NCBI GenBank assembly: GCA_003216575.1
Contig: QCIR01000006.1
Coordinates: 1-64,000 of the forward strand
DNA length: 64,000 nt
From: Prochlorococcus sp. AG-402-M23
Lineage (GTDB): Bacteria; Cyanobacteriota; Cyanobacteriia; PCC-6307; Cyanobiaceae
Reading direction: 5' to 3'
Each line of letters opens with the position of its first letter. Position 1 is the first letter of the stretch. Shown here piece by piece: positions 9,494-18,720 of this stretch. The notes beneath the pieces were generated by a model. That model made no database searches. It was given only the letters and a program-made list of their open reading frames with translations, and had not been told where the DNA came from. Made by a program: the position numbers and the translations under genes.

Positions 9494-9721
9494 TTAGTCA
9501 TCGCAAAAAAACAATGTTTTATTAGTATTGCCAGCTTTAGAAAATAAGCAAACAAGATCGAATGATGCCTCTATCGAAATTGGTATTTGAGCCAAAGCTA
9601 TAATAATTAGAAGTATTGCAATTGAAAATGGCCTTTTATTTAAAGAATCCCTTTTCCTTGAAGTTAATCGTTTTGAGGTTTGATTTTTAAATCTCATTTG
9701 GGATTCAATCACTATGCTCAT
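9494..9721 (-). CDS. Small membrane protein, conserved-hypothetical type
   Basis: 75 residues with a basic N-terminus (KNQTSKRLTSRKRDSLNKR), one transmembrane helix at about residues 32-50 (FSIAILLIIIALAQIPIS) and a short tail. I do not recognise the family. It lies 24 bp upstream of dus in the same direction and 71 bp from divergent der. The positive-inside pattern suggests an N-in membrane anchor. Confidence 0.5.
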   Translation of the reverse strand: MSIVIESQMRFKNQTSKRLTSRKRDSLNKRPFSIAILLIIIALAQIPISIEASFDLVCLFSKAGNTNKTLFFCDD

Positions 9722-9792
9722 ACTTGTAGTATGAAGAATTAATCTTGATTTTGACCTATAAAGGGGAATAATCTAATGAAAGGTATAGAAAT

Positions 9793-11157
9793 TTGGCGCT
9801 ACCAATAGTTGCAATAATTGGGCGTCCAAATGTTGGTAAATCGACATTGGTAAATCGCTTATGTCAAAGTAGACAAGCCATTGTTCATGATGAACCAGGT
9901 GTAACTAGAGATCGAACTTATCAAGATGGATTTTGGAGGGATAGAGATTTTAAAGTAGTAGATACTGGTGGTTTGGTTTTTGATGACGATAGTGAGTTCC
10001 TTCCTGAAATAAGAGAACAAGCAAATCTTGCTCTTGAAGAAGCTGTGGTCGCATTAGTAATTGTTGATGGCCAGGAAGGGGTTACTGCAGCTGATGAATC
10101 GATTGCTGCATTTTTAAGGTCTCACTCTTGCAAAACACTAGTGGTAGTTAATAAATGTGAATCTCCCGAGCAAGGATTGGCAATGGCAGCTGAATTTTGG
10201 AAGCTTGGTCTTGGTGAACCGTATCCAGTCTCTGCCATCCATGGAGTAGGGACTGGCGACCTGCTTGACCATGTAATCAATTTGTTTCCATCCAAAGATT
10301 TAGATGAAATTAGTGATGCTCCTGTTCAATTGGCAATTATTGGGAGACCAAATGTAGGGAAGTCAAGTCTTCTTAACTCTATTTGTGGAGAGACAAGAGC
10401 AATTGTTAGTTCTATAAGAGGTACAACTAGAGATACAATTGATACTCGAATCACTCATCAAGGTAAACATTGGAAATTAATTGATACCGCTGGGATACGT
10501 AGACGAAGAAATGTTAATTATGGTCCAGAGTTCTTTGGAATTAATCGTAGCTTTAAGGCAATAGAGAGGAGCGATGTCTGTGTCTTGGTTATAGATGCTT
10601 TGGATGGCGTAACAGAACAAGATCAAAGGCTTGCAGGTAGAATTGAACAGGAAGGAAGAGCCTGTTTGGTTGTTGTTAATAAATGGGATGCTGTTGAAAA
10701 AGATAGTCATACAATGTCCGCAATGGAAAAAAATATTCGTTCAAAGCTATATTTTCTTGATTGGGCTCAAATGATTTTTACCTCTGCGCTAACAGGGCAA
10801 AGAGTAGAAGGGATTTTTGCTTTAGCTACATTGGCAGTTGATCAAAACCGAAGAAGGGTTGGCACCTCAGTTGTTAATGAAGTACTTTCTGAGGCATTGA
10901 AATGGAAAAGTCCTCCTACATCCAGAGGAGGGAAACAGGGGCGTCTTTATTACGGTACTCAAGTAGCTATCAATCCTCCAAGCTTTACTCTTTTTGTCAA
11001 CGAACCTAAATTATTTGGCGAAACTTATAGAAGGTATATTGAGAGACAAATTAGAGAAGGTCTTGGTTTTGAAGGGACTCCTATAAAATTGTTTTGGAGA
11101 GGAAAGCAGCAACGTGATGTAGAAAAAGATTTAATACGTCAACAGAAAGGGGTCTGA
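9793..11157 (+). CDS. der: Ribosome-biogenesis GTPase Der (EngA)
   Basis: 454 residues from a TTG start ([18 protein letters not shown]). Der has two tandem Ras-like GTPase domains and a KH-like C-terminal domain and is needed for 50S assembly. G1 motifs GRPNVGKS occur near residues 10-17 and again near 184-191; DTGG and DTAG (G3), and NKCE and NKWD (G4) are also visible. The C-terminal [23 protein letters not shown] is typical. It leads the operon der-ecfT-pipX-pipY; ecfT starts 15 nt later. Confidence 0.97.
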   Translation: MALPIVAIIGRPNVGKSTLVNRLCQSRQAIVHDEPGVTRDRTYQDGFWRDRDFKVVDTGGLVFDDDSEFLPEIREQANLALEEAVVALVIVDGQEGVTAADESIAAFLRSHSCKTLVVVNKCESPEQGLAMAAEFWKLGLGEPYPVSAIHGVGTGDLLDHVINLFPSKDLDEISDAPVQLAIIGRPNVGKSSLLNSICGETRAIVSSIRGTTRDTIDTRITHQGKHWKLIDTAGIRRRRNVNYGPEFFGINRSFKAIERSDVCVLVIDALDGVTEQDQRLAGRIEQEGRACLVVVNKWDAVEKDSHTMSAMEKNIRSKLYFLDWAQMIFTSALTGQRVEGIFALATLAVDQNRRRVGTSVVNEVLSEALKWKSPPTSRGGKQGRLYYGTQVAINPPSFTLFVNEPKLFGETYRRYIERQIREGLGFEGTPIKLFWRGKQQRDVEKDLIRQQKGV

Positions 11158-11172
11158 AACTAGTAATTATTT

Positions 11173-12087
11173 ATGGATTGGCTAAAAAAAATTCCAATAG
11201 GTCAATATGTCTCTGGCAAATCTAGTTGGCTTCGTTCCATTGATCCTCGAATTAAAATTTCATGGATTCTTTTGTTTTTGTTAACGCCAATTTTGGCAAA
11301 CTCCATCTGGAGAATTTCAACAGCTTGTGTTCTTTTATTGATAACAATATTTAGTTTATTACCGCTACGTATTTGGTGGCGATCGTTATTGTTTTTGCTA
11401 GTACTCTCATTACTTATTGGGGCTTTATCGGTTGTTTTACCTGCTAGTGAAATATCAGCTGAATTGACTTTAAGAGCACCTAGTGAGATACCTGGAGCAA
11501 TTGTTTTAGCTAGATCTTGGGAAATATTTAGACTTGGGCCATTTCATTTTGGAGATATTGCATTAGGACCATTTATTATTGATCGTCGTTCTGCCGAATT
11601 AGGTATTAAGACTTCGACGTTGATTTTTACCGTTATTCACAGTGTAAATTTGATGTTAATTACAACTCCTCCTGAAGATCTTGTATGGGCGATAAGGTGG
11701 TTTTTGGGGCCTTTAACTCTATTGGGATTCTCTTTGGAAAAATTGTCATTTCAACTTCTTTTGGCATTAAGGTTTTTACCTTTGGTTCAAGAAGAACTCC
11801 AAAACCTCTTTCGTTCAATTGGTGTTAGGGCAATTGATTTTAGAAAACTAGGACTTAAATCAACAATAGTTTTCTTCATGTCGCTGGGTGAAAGACTTCT
11901 GTCAAATATTTTGCTTAGGGCAGAACAAGGAGCTGATTCTTTAATGTTAAGAGAGGGGCTTTGGCTATCATCTGAACAACTTCGACCTTCGATTGTTGTT
12001 GATTCTAGATATTTGTGGATTAATTTAGGCTCAGTTTTTTTATTTTTAATAGCTATTCTCTTACGTTGTATGTATGGTGGATCTTAA
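11173..12087 (+). CDS. Energy-coupling factor transporter T component (CbiQ/EcfT family)
   Basis: 304 residues with about six hydrophobic helices. EcfT/CbiQ proteins couple a substrate-binding S component to paired ATPases in vitamin or metal importers. The coupling-helix pattern is visible in FRSIGVRAID and in ILLRAEQGADSLMLRE, which resembles the family's A-R-G signatures. No S component or ATPase lies beside it, as expected for a shared ECF module. It is in the same operon as der upstream and pipX downstream (14-nt gap). Confidence 0.85.
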   Translation: MDWLKKIPIGQYVSGKSSWLRSIDPRIKISWILLFLLTPILANSIWRISTACVLLLITIFSLLPLRIWWRSLLFLLVLSLLIGALSVVLPASEISAELTLRAPSEIPGAIVLARSWEIFRLGPFHFGDIALGPFIIDRRSAELGIKTSTLIFTVIHSVNLMLITTPPEDLVWAIRWFLGPLTLLGFSLEKLSFQLLLALRFLPLVQEELQNLFRSIGVRAIDFRKLGLKSTIVFFMSLGERLLSNILLRAEQGADSLMLREGLWLSSEQLRPSIVVDSRYLWINLGSVFLFLIAILLRCMYGGS

Positions 12088-12101
12088 TTAAATTATTGAG
12101 T

Positions 12102-12368
12102 TTGAACGCCGAACGCTATCTAAATCATCCTACTTTTGGAATGTTATATCTGGTTTCACCTGCAAGTAATGGTAGAGATGTATATGCAACTTTGTACGCA
12201 CAGAAAATATTCTTTTTAGTCACTTTGCAACCAAGAGGAGCAACTTTTGAAGTCATTCCATATATGGATGCTAGGCATTATGCAGAAATGCATTTGTCTA
12301 AATGTAGAAGAGAGAAATATTCCGATATTGACGTTTGGCAGAAATTATTTAATCAAACATTTATTTGA
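12102..12368 (+). CDS. pipX: PipX, coactivator of the nitrogen regulator NtcA and PII partner
   Basis: 88 residues from a TTG at 12102 (MNAERYLNHPTFGMLYLV), chosen because cyanobacterial PipX begins just before YLNHPTFG; the frame stays open upstream into ecfT. PipX binds either NtcA with 2-oxoglutarate, boosting nitrogen-control transcription, or PII. The Tudor-like half contains YATLYAQKIFFLVT and FEVIPYMDAR, followed by two C-terminal helices ending FNQTFI. The length matches the roughly 89-residue family. It is 7 nt upstream of pipY, the conserved arrangement. Confidence 0.93.
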   Translation: MNAERYLNHPTFGMLYLVSPASNGRDVYATLYAQKIFFLVTLQPRGATFEVIPYMDARHYAEMHLSKCRREKYSDIDVWQKLFNQTFI

Positions 12369-12375
12369 TTAGGTT

Positions 12376-13017
12376 TTGATTTCTCTAAATGAATTTAAGA
12401 AAATAAAAGATTCAATACCTTTAGGGGTTAGCTTACTTGCCGTTAGCAAGGGGCATCATTCTGAATCTATACGCAAACTTTTTGGCTATGGTCAATTGGA
12501 CTTTGGAGAAAGTCGTTTACAGGAGTCAATCCCAAAAAAAAATGAACTGAATGATTTAAATAAAATTCGTTGGCACTTCGTAGGTAAACTACAGAAAAAT
12601 AAAGTTCGAGGAGTTATAAAAGAATTTGATTTCATTCATTCAGTAGATTCATTATCTTTAATTGAGCGCATATCGAGGATTTCAAAGGAAGAACAAAAAA
12701 CTCCAAAGATATTATTACAAGTAAAACTTAGAGAAGATCCTCAAAAGGGTGGATTCTTAAAACAAGATCTTTTGAAAAGTTGGTCCCAAATTATTTCTTT
12801 AAAGAATATTCATTTGGTTGGTTTGATGACCATACCACCATTGTCTTTGAATGCTGTTCAAAGAAAAGATTTATTTTGTGAATGTAGAGACCTGGCCAAT
12901 CAATTGGAATTAAGGGAATGTTCAATGGGAATGAGTAACGATTGGGAAGAGGCTATTGAGGGTGGTGCTACATGGATACGTTTAGGGTCTCTGTTGTTTG
13001 GTAAAAGACAGATTTAG
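12376..13017 (+). CDS. pipY: PLP homeostasis protein (YggS/PipY family)
   Basis: 213 residues from a TTG start. The family is a single-domain TIM barrel that binds pyridoxal phosphate and buffers its supply. Visible: LLAVSKGHH (PLP lysine in the AVSK motif), FGESRLQE, WHFVGKLQKNKVR, HSVDS and LSMGMSNDWEEAIEGGATWIRLGS-like end (SMGMSNDWEEAIEGGA, then WIRLGSLLFG). The linkage to pipX is the known PipX-PipY pairing in cyanobacteria. A strong intrinsic terminator follows at 13126. Confidence 0.95.
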   Translation: MISLNEFKKIKDSIPLGVSLLAVSKGHHSESIRKLFGYGQLDFGESRLQESIPKKNELNDLNKIRWHFVGKLQKNKVRGVIKEFDFIHSVDSLSLIERISRISKEEQKTPKILLQVKLREDPQKGGFLKQDLLKSWSQIISLKNIHLVGLMTIPPLSLNAVQRKDLFCECRDLANQLELRECSMGMSNDWEEAIEGGATWIRLGSLLFGKRQI

Positions 13018-13125
13018 TAAATAGTCAAAGATATGAAAAAAACAATAAAAAAGCTTGCCCCTTAAGGTAAGGAACGTTATTTAAGTGTATGGTTCATTCT
13101 TCAGTTTGTTGAAGATGTATCGTTT

Positions 13126-13147
13126 GTTGGGTTACCCAACTTTTTTT
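13126..13147 (+). terminator. Intrinsic terminator between pipY and sepF
   Basis: A perfect 6-bp stem GTTGGG/CCCAAC with a TTA loop is followed by seven T. It lies 109 nt after pipY and only 24 nt before the sepF start, so it either ends the der-pipY operon or sits in the sepF leader. Confidence 0.8.
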
Positions 13148-13171
13148 AAATTATCCCGAGAGGATTAACTG

Positions 13172-13747
13172 GTGTCGCTTATTTCCCGTCTTCGTGCTGT
13201 CGTCGCTGGTGATGACTTTTTAGATAGTGATTTTGATGAGCTCGATTACGAAACAAGCGATGATTATGAAAATTTTAATAGGGCCAATAAAGAAGGAAGT
13301 AGAGAAATAGCAACTATCTCTCAGTCCAATCCTTTTGATGATCGAAGTGGCTTTGCTTCTTCAAATGTCATTGGTATGCCTGGAATTTCAACAAATGATT
13401 CTGAAGTAAGTTTAATGGAACCTCGAAGTTTTGATGAAATGCCTAGAGTGATTCAAGCTTTACGTGAGCGTAAAACTGTTATTTTAAATCTCACAATGAT
13501 GGAGCCTGATCAGGCTCAAAGGGCGGTCGATTTCGTGGCTGGTGGCACGTTTGCTATCGATGGGCATCAAGAAAGAGTAGGTGAAAGTATTTTCCTTTTT
13601 GCTCCTTCTTGCGTAACAGTAACCAATTCATTCCAAGAGGAAGCTTCTCCCTCAAATATGACTAATAAAGGTACGGATATGATTCCCAAAGAGTCTTCTC
13701 CTGCACCAGAACCTGCTTGGGGGGAGACTGTGGCTACGGCCCTTTGA
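13172..13747 (+). CDS. sepF: Cell division protein SepF
   Basis: 191 residues from a GTG preceded by GAGAGGA. SepF anchors FtsZ to the membrane and organises the division ring. N-terminal [15 protein letters not shown] is the amphipathic membrane helix; residues about 20-85 are an acidic linker; the SepF core runs from [16 protein letters not shown] through [20 protein letters not shown] to [11 protein letters not shown]. The remaining 40 residues are a flexible tail. It lies 13 nt upstream of proC, as in other picocyanobacteria. Confidence 0.95.
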   Translation: MSLISRLRAVVAGDDFLDSDFDELDYETSDDYENFNRANKEGSREIATISQSNPFDDRSGFASSNVIGMPGISTNDSEVSLMEPRSFDEMPRVIQALRERKTVILNLTMMEPDQAQRAVDFVAGGTFAIDGHQERVGESIFLFAPSCVTVTNSFQEEASPSNMTNKGTDMIPKESSPAPEPAWGETVATAL

Positions 13748-13760
13748 AAGATTAAATAGA

Positions 13761-14603
13761 TTGGAAATCTCTATTGGTGTCATTGGTTTTGGTCGTATGG
13801 CTAAAGCTATTATTTCACCTCTTTTAGAAAGAGGTGAATACAAACCTGAGAATGTTTTTGGAATTGTTGGCAGTAATGCAAGTATTCCCTTTGTTTTGAG
13901 TGATCTTCCAGAAGGAGTGAAAATCGTTTCAAGTGATGATGCTTTTTCAAGAGAAGTATGGAATGCTCCTTTAAAAATATTGGCTGTAAAACCTCAACAA
14001 CTTTGCAAAGTTAAAGAATTTGTTTCACCATTTCAGTCAAATAATCAGTTCCCTAAACCTCTATTGGTCTCAGTTTTAGCTGGTGTACCATTGAAAAGTC
14101 TTAAGAAAGCTTTCCCTGGACACACATGTGTGAGATCTGTTCCAAATACTCCTTCTCTTGTAGGAGAAGGACTTACTGGCTTAGCTTGGGATGCTGATAT
14201 CACATCGGATCAAAAGATTGCAGTTAGAAAGATTTTTGAGCCTATAAGTGAGATTTTTGAGTTACCAGAAAGACAACTTGATCCCTTTCTGGCTTTAACT
14301 TCTTCAGGTCCTGCATACATAGCTTTAGTGGTAGAGGCGATGGCTGATGGTGCTGTTGCCGCAGGATTGCCACGTAATTTATCCAATCAATTAGCTCATA
14401 AAACCCTTTCAGGAACTGCATCTTTACTAAGAGAGAAGGGTTTGCATCCTGCTGAACTTAAAGATATGGTTGCCTCTCCTGCAGGGACGACAATCAGTGC
14501 TCTTCGACATCTTGAACTTGCGGGTTTGAGATCCGCTTTAATTGAAGCAGTTGTCTTGGCCGCTCAGAAGAGTTGTCAATTGGCTGAAGAGGTTTCGAGC
14601 TAG
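13761..14603 (+). CDS. proC: Pyrroline-5-carboxylate reductase
   Basis: 280 residues from a TTG start. The enzyme reduces P5C to proline with NAD(P)H. The N-terminal Rossmann motif is GVIGFGRMAKAI; VKPQQL, RSVPNTPSLVGEG, LTSSGPAYIALVVEAMADGAVAAGLPR and the C-terminal MVASPAGTTISAL signature are all present. The last 110 bp overlap the 3' end of the convergent glycosyltransferase gene. Confidence 0.96.
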   Translation: MEISIGVIGFGRMAKAIISPLLERGEYKPENVFGIVGSNASIPFVLSDLPEGVKIVSSDDAFSREVWNAPLKILAVKPQQLCKVKEFVSPFQSNNQFPKPLLVSVLAGVPLKSLKKAFPGHTCVRSVPNTPSLVGEGLTGLAWDADITSDQKIAVRKIFEPISEIFELPERQLDPFLALTSSGPAYIALVVEAMADGAVAAGLPRNLSNQLAHKTLSGTASLLREKGLHPAELKDMVASPAGTTISALRHLELAGLRSALIEAVVLAAQKSCQLAEEVSS

Positions 14604-15768
14604 AAGAACCAAGAACATTCGCATATAGATTTTCAATTGAGTTAATATTTTGTTGGAGTGTATATTTCTTTTCTACTCTTAGGCGAGCACGTCTACCTAA
14701 TTCAGAAGTCAGAACTGGTTGATCTCGTAAAACAGGTAAAAGGGTTCTTAATTGAGAAGTGACACCCTCCGTATTGAGTACTATTCCAGCACCATCTTCA
14801 AGGACTTCTCCATCTGCACCTGCGTCTGTTGCGACACAGGCTGTGCCAGTTGCCATGGCTTCAAGTAATGCTATAGATAAACCCTCTACTAGACTTGGCA
14901 ATAAAAAAACCTCAGCGACTTGAAGAAGAGCGATTCTTTTATTTTCATCAGCTTCGTATCCCCACCAAATCACATTGTCTTCTTTGTTAAAGATGGAATT
15001 ATGTTCAAGTGTAGGTCTTAATGGCCCATCGCCTACAATTACTAGTCTACATCCTTTGGGCTGGACAAATCTCCATGCACGTAGTAAAGCCTCAACATTT
15101 TTTTCAGAAGCTATTCTGCCCATATAGATAAAAATTCTTTCAGAGCCTACCCTTCTTCTGATCTCAAGTTGAAGGTTATTTGGTGAATGATTTGGATTAT
15201 GAGGTTTCCATTTTTTTATATCAATTCCGTTTGGTATTACATCGAGTCGGTTCTCTTTTACACCTAGCTTTGCAAGCACTTCAGCTTGCATATCTGAAAA
15301 AACAATAACTTTGTCATACTTGGCTAATGATGGTGCATAAAGTTGGTAGGTAAGTTGCTGTGTATTGGCGGTGAGGTTTCTGAGCTTTGAATCGAAAGCT
15401 GGGTGAAAAGTTGCGATTAAAGGTAAATCAAGTTTATGGCAAAGTTCAGGGAGTCTAAAATCCAATGGAGAGAGAGTAAGGCTGGCGTGAACCAAATCAG
15501 GTTTAAGTCTTAAAAGAGATTCTCTAAGCTCTCTTTGGGCATTTAAAGATGGGATAGTATAAACCTGAGATTTAATTAAATATGGAAGACTGACATCTGG
15601 ATCATTTGCGAGTAGGGACGTTTTATTGTTTCCTTCTCGAAGTGGGTTATCAAAGTGAATAAAACTAGTATGATAGCCTCTGTTCCTAAGCTCTTCAGTC
15701 GTGCTTAGCCCGTAACAGACATTCCCGCAAAAAGGTGTTTTTTTGCCTAGCCAGGCGATATGGGTCAA
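14494..15768 (-). CDS. GT4-type glycosyltransferase
   Basis: 424 residues. The N-terminal Rossmann half begins AWLGKKTPFCGNVCYGL, and the GT-B C-terminal half has YMGRIASEKNVEALLRA, LVIVGDGPLRPTLE and the nucleotide-sugar-binding EX7E stretch SLVEGLSIALLEAMATG. It probably makes a glycolipid or a surface glycan; donor and acceptor cannot be read from sequence. The 37-residue Ser/Pro/Gln-rich C-terminal tail lies antisense to proC, so this tail is likely a 3' extension accepted by overlap. No membrane helices. Confidence 0.88.
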   Translation of the reverse strand: MTHIAWLGKKTPFCGNVCYGLSTTEELRNRGYHTSFIHFDNPLREGNNKTSLLANDPDVSLPYLIKSQVYTIPSLNAQRELRESLLRLKPDLVHASLTLSPLDFRLPELCHKLDLPLIATFHPAFDSKLRNLTANTQQLTYQLYAPSLAKYDKVIVFSDMQAEVLAKLGVKENRLDVIPNGIDIKKWKPHNPNHSPNNLQLEIRRRVGSERIFIYMGRIASEKNVEALLRAWRFVQPKGCRLVIVGDGPLRPTLEHNSIFNKEDNVIWWGYEADENKRIALLQVAEVFLLPSLVEGLSIALLEAMATGTACVATDAGADGEVLEDGAGIVLNTEGVTSQLRTLLPVLRDQPVLTSELGRRARLRVEKKYTLQQNINSIENLYANVLGSSSSKPLQPIDNSSERPRQLLQLKRISNPQVQDVEEH

Positions 15769-15892
15769 ACTTTAAAAAACCGGTAATTTAAACTAGCAGT
15801 TAGCCTCTATTCCTTCTCGAAGTATTGTTAATAGTAAATAATTGATAAATAAGTTTTTTATAATAATAAAAAATTTATTTAAATATTTAGTC

Positions 15893-16693
15893 CTACTTTG
15901 TATTTAGATCGTTACTAATTTGTACTTCTCTCATCATTTGAAGTGATTTAATCCTTTTTTGTAAATTGATTTCGATCCAGGTTTCAACAATTTTTAATAA
16001 TTTTAGCCAGACACTTTTAGGCCCTAATAATTTTCCATTACTATGAAACGGTATGTTTTCTTGTAATAGCCTTTGAAGTAAAGCTAATTCAGATGGATTC
16101 AGTTCAACTTTTGCATTCGGTAACTTTCCAATTGCAAAACCTTCTTCGGGAATAAAGCTACATTTCCAATTCCATTCTCCAATGGGAGGTATTAGTTTTG
16201 AGCCAGAATTACAACAATTCTGAATAGGTAAGCAATAACCCCCTAGCGCTAATAAATGTATACATGATTGAACGCTTATCGCCAAAGCTAGTAATGAATC
16301 AAATTTTTTTTTATGTAAATCGTCTAGTCTATTTAGATGGATTAAAACTAGTTTAAGTAAATCTCTTTGAGGATCATCATCGCCAACCATAATCATTATT
16401 ATCTCTGAAATTGCTTGCGCTGCTGAAAGAGTCTCTAAATGCTTTCCCAGGTTTCCATAACTCTTAAGTATATTTATTTGTGTAACTCGCTTAAGCCCTT
16501 TTTTACCGACTATATGTAGATCTAAGAAATTAAAAGGTGATGTCGCTCCAAGTTTGCTTCTAGGTTTTCTTGCTCCTGGTATCGCAAGACGAGATATTCC
16601 TTTCTCTTCACTAAGTATGGTTAAAAGTCTATCATTTTCACCAAGAGGTCCTACTTTTAAAGATAGTCCTTTCATTCTTTGAGTTACACTCAT
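15893..16693 (-). CDS. recO: DNA repair protein RecO
   Basis: 266 residues. RecO loads RecA in the RecFOR pathway of gap repair. The N-terminal OB fold begins MKGLSLKVGPLGENDRLLTIL; the C-terminal region holds a cysteine cluster (CLPIQNCC) in the position of the family zinc site, though reduced to a partial set. The start codon ATG overlaps the stop of upstream deoC at 16693, so the two are cotranscribed. Confidence 0.9.
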   Translation of the reverse strand: MSVTQRMKGLSLKVGPLGENDRLLTILSEEKGISRLAIPGARKPRSKLGATSPFNFLDLHIVGKKGLKRVTQINILKSYGNLGKHLETLSAAQAISEIIMIMVGDDDPQRDLLKLVLIHLNRLDDLHKKKFDSLLALAISVQSCIHLLALGGYCLPIQNCCNSGSKLIPPIGEWNWKCSFIPEEGFAIGKLPNAKVELNPSELALLQRLLQENIPFHSNGKLLGPKSVWLKLLKIVETWIEINLQKRIKSLQMMREVQISNDLNTK

Positions 16694-17376
16694 TATTCTT
16701 TTTTCTTTTGCTCTTGGGTGATTTCAAAACCAAAACTTGTACCAATATATGTTGATCCTGCTTCAATAGTATCTATGGCTTGATCAAAAGTTTTAATACC
16801 TCCAACTACCTTTATTGAGCATCTATTTTTGACAATGTCAGAGACCATTTGAGTTTGATTTATTGTTATGACTGGTCCAAAACCATTCCCTATTTGAATT
16901 CCAGTTGCCCCTGCATCAATTAAGGCATTTATTGCTAAGGAAAGTTTTGATTTGGTTTTGAGTGTATGCGCATCAAGTATTACTCTTACTGGAGTACCAA
17001 GTTCACTTATTTGATTTATTTCCTCAGCAAAAGTTTCGATATTTCCTTCTATTAATGCAAAATAATTTGGAACAAAATCCAATTCTTCTGCTCCTTTTTC
17101 AATTGCATACTCAGCTTCTTGGAGTTTGTTAAAAGTTGGGATAAAACCAAAAGGGAAACCAATTACTGATACTAATTTTGTTGTGCTTTCACTCCCCAAT
17201 CTCTCTCGTGCAATTGATAGATGAGAAAGGCTAGTACATAAACCTGCAAAACCATTTTGTTTAGAGCCATCGCAAATCCGAACAAGCATTTCTTTATTTG
17301 CATGAGGATTTAAGACTGCTTGATAAATCACATTAGATATTTTGTTATGAGCTTTTTCCCAACTCTTGTTAACCAT
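16693..17376 (-). CDS. deoC: Deoxyribose-phosphate aldolase
   Basis: 227 residues of TIM-barrel sequence. It splits 2-deoxyribose-5-phosphate to glyceraldehyde-3-phosphate and acetaldehyde through a Schiff base. Visible: SVIGFPFG, AEELDFVPNY, VRVILDAHTL (second catalytic Lys region), TGIQIGNGFG and KVVGGIKTFDQA, whose Lys forms the Schiff base. It lies 11 nt after hpf in the same direction and overlaps recO. Confidence 0.95.
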   Translation of the reverse strand: MVNKSWEKAHNKISNVIYQAVLNPHANKEMLVRICDGSKQNGFAGLCTSLSHLSIARERLGSESTTKLVSVIGFPFGFIPTFNKLQEAEYAIEKGAEELDFVPNYFALIEGNIETFAEEINQISELGTPVRVILDAHTLKTKSKLSLAINALIDAGATGIQIGNGFGPVITINQTQMVSDIVKNRCSIKVVGGIKTFDQAIDTIEAGSTYIGTSFGFEITQEQKKKE

Positions 17377-17387
17377 TGAAATTGCAG

Positions 17388-17972
17388 CTAAATTTTTTCC
17401 TGGATTACTCCATATCCTCCATGATTTCGTTTATATATAACTCTTAGTTCTGACCCCTCTTCCTCCCTAAAAATATAGAAGTCATGATCAATGAGATCTA
17501 ATTGCGCTCTTGCTGTTTCAATGTTCATCGGTTTCATTTCAAAATATTTGCGTCTTACTCCTGGGCTAGGAAGATGAGGCTCTTTACCTTTAATTATTGG
17601 ATTATCTGAAGAAGAAAAATTTTGAGACTCCTCGGTTTTGATTGTTTTGGGTGACTTATTATGATGAGAATGATGAGTGTTATGACGCTCTTTATACTTA
17701 CGTAATTGTCGTGCAAGTTTATTTGCTACTAAGTCGATACTTGCGTATAGATTTTCACTCCTTTCTTGTGCTCTTATTACAGTTCCATTTGCAAAAACAG
17801 TTACTTCCGCTGTTTGTTGAGGCACTCGAGGATTTCGAGCAACTGAGAGGTGGACATCAGCTTCCTTCACCATTTCTTGGAAATTGTGAATTGCTTTATC
17901 AATTTTTATTTGGGTGTAATCACGAAGTGATGGAGTTAATTCAAGATTACGTCCATGAATAAGAAGCTTCAT
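17388..17972 (-). CDS. hpf: Ribosome hibernation promoting factor, long form (LrtA-like)
   Basis: 194 residues. The N-terminal S30AE domain (residues 1-105, KLLIHGRNLELTPSLRDYTQIK...) binds the 30S decoding region; a His/Lys/Ser-rich linker (KERHNTHHSHHN) and a C-terminal dimerisation domain (about 135-194, VRRKYFEMKPMNIETARAQLDLIDHDFYIF) complete the long form that pairs ribosomes into 100S particles. The 5' end overlaps divergent lipB by 18 bp, so the two start regions are intertwined. Confidence 0.95.
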   Translation of the reverse strand: MKLLIHGRNLELTPSLRDYTQIKIDKAIHNFQEMVKEADVHLSVARNPRVPQQTAEVTVFANGTVIRAQERSENLYASIDLVANKLARQLRKYKERHNTHHSHHNKSPKTIKTEESQNFSSSDNPIIKGKEPHLPSPGVRRKYFEMKPMNIETARAQLDLIDHDFYIFREEEGSELRVIYKRNHGGYGVIQEKI

Positions 17973-18677
17973 TCTGTTTCGCCTGAATCAGGACCTATTA
18001 GCAACTTAGATCTAACCCCTCAATTTGCACAAACTTCTTCGGCTTTTCTTTTTGAACCTAAAAATATTGTGCCATTTGAGACTGCTTGGATTTGGCAGAA
18101 AAAATTTCAGGAAAGCCTTATTGAGAAACCGTTTTCACCTCAAGCAGTATGGTTCCTTGAACATTTCCCCTGCTACACGATAGGCAGAGGCAGTAACACA
18201 AAAAATTTATTATTTGAAGAAAATAAATCTCCCATACCTCTATTCATGATTGATAGAGGAGGTGAGGTTACTCATCATATGCCTGGGCAGATTGTTGGAT
18301 ACTTGGTTCTGAATTTAGGTCTTTATAAAAAAGATTTATTTTGGTACTTGAGAGAATTAGAACAGGCACTGATAGATGTTCTTGACTTGTTAGGGATAGA
18401 GGGAAAGAGGGGTGATGGCTTAACAGGGGTTTGGTGTGAAGATAAAAAGGTTGGTTCAATAGGGATTGGTTGCAAGAGATGGGTTACTCAGCATGGATTT
18501 TCACTAAATGTAGATTGTGATTTTATTGGTTTTGAGAAGATAATTCCTTGTGGACTGAGTAAAGTAAAATTAGGTAAATTGAGTGATTTGATACCTGGTA
18601 TCAAAGTCTGTGACGTTAAGCCCCTTTTAAGAGAATCTGTGCAAAAACGTTTTAAATTAAAATGGGAAAACATATAA
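17955..18677 (+). CDS. lipB: Lipoyl(octanoyl) transferase
   Basis: 240 residues. LipB moves octanoyl from ACP to lipoyl domains, such as that of PdhC encoded at 21401. Motifs are YTIGRGSNTKNLL, the substrate-binding RGGEVTHHMPGQIVGY (about 95-110), KVGSIGIGCKRWVTQHGFSLNV with the catalytic Lys, and IIPCGLSKVK with the catalytic Cys. The start overlaps divergent hpf by 18 bp; the N-terminal 25 residues are poorly conserved, so a later start is possible. Confidence 0.94.
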   Translation: MNKKLHSVSPESGPISNLDLTPQFAQTSSAFLFEPKNIVPFETAWIWQKKFQESLIEKPFSPQAVWFLEHFPCYTIGRGSNTKNLLFEENKSPIPLFMIDRGGEVTHHMPGQIVGYLVLNLGLYKKDLFWYLRELEQALIDVLDLLGIEGKRGDGLTGVWCEDKKVGSIGIGCKRWVTQHGFSLNVDCDFIGFEKIIPCGLSKVKLGKLSDLIPGIKVCDVKPLLRESVQKRFKLKWENI

Positions 18678-18720
18678 ATTACGCATTGCCAAAAATAATA
18701 AAAAATTATTTTTAATAGCT

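Noticed and set aside
13030-13075. Hairpin CTTGCC/GGTAAG after pipY
   Set aside because: Weak stem with a G-U pair and no plus-strand T tract; the better terminator is at 13126.
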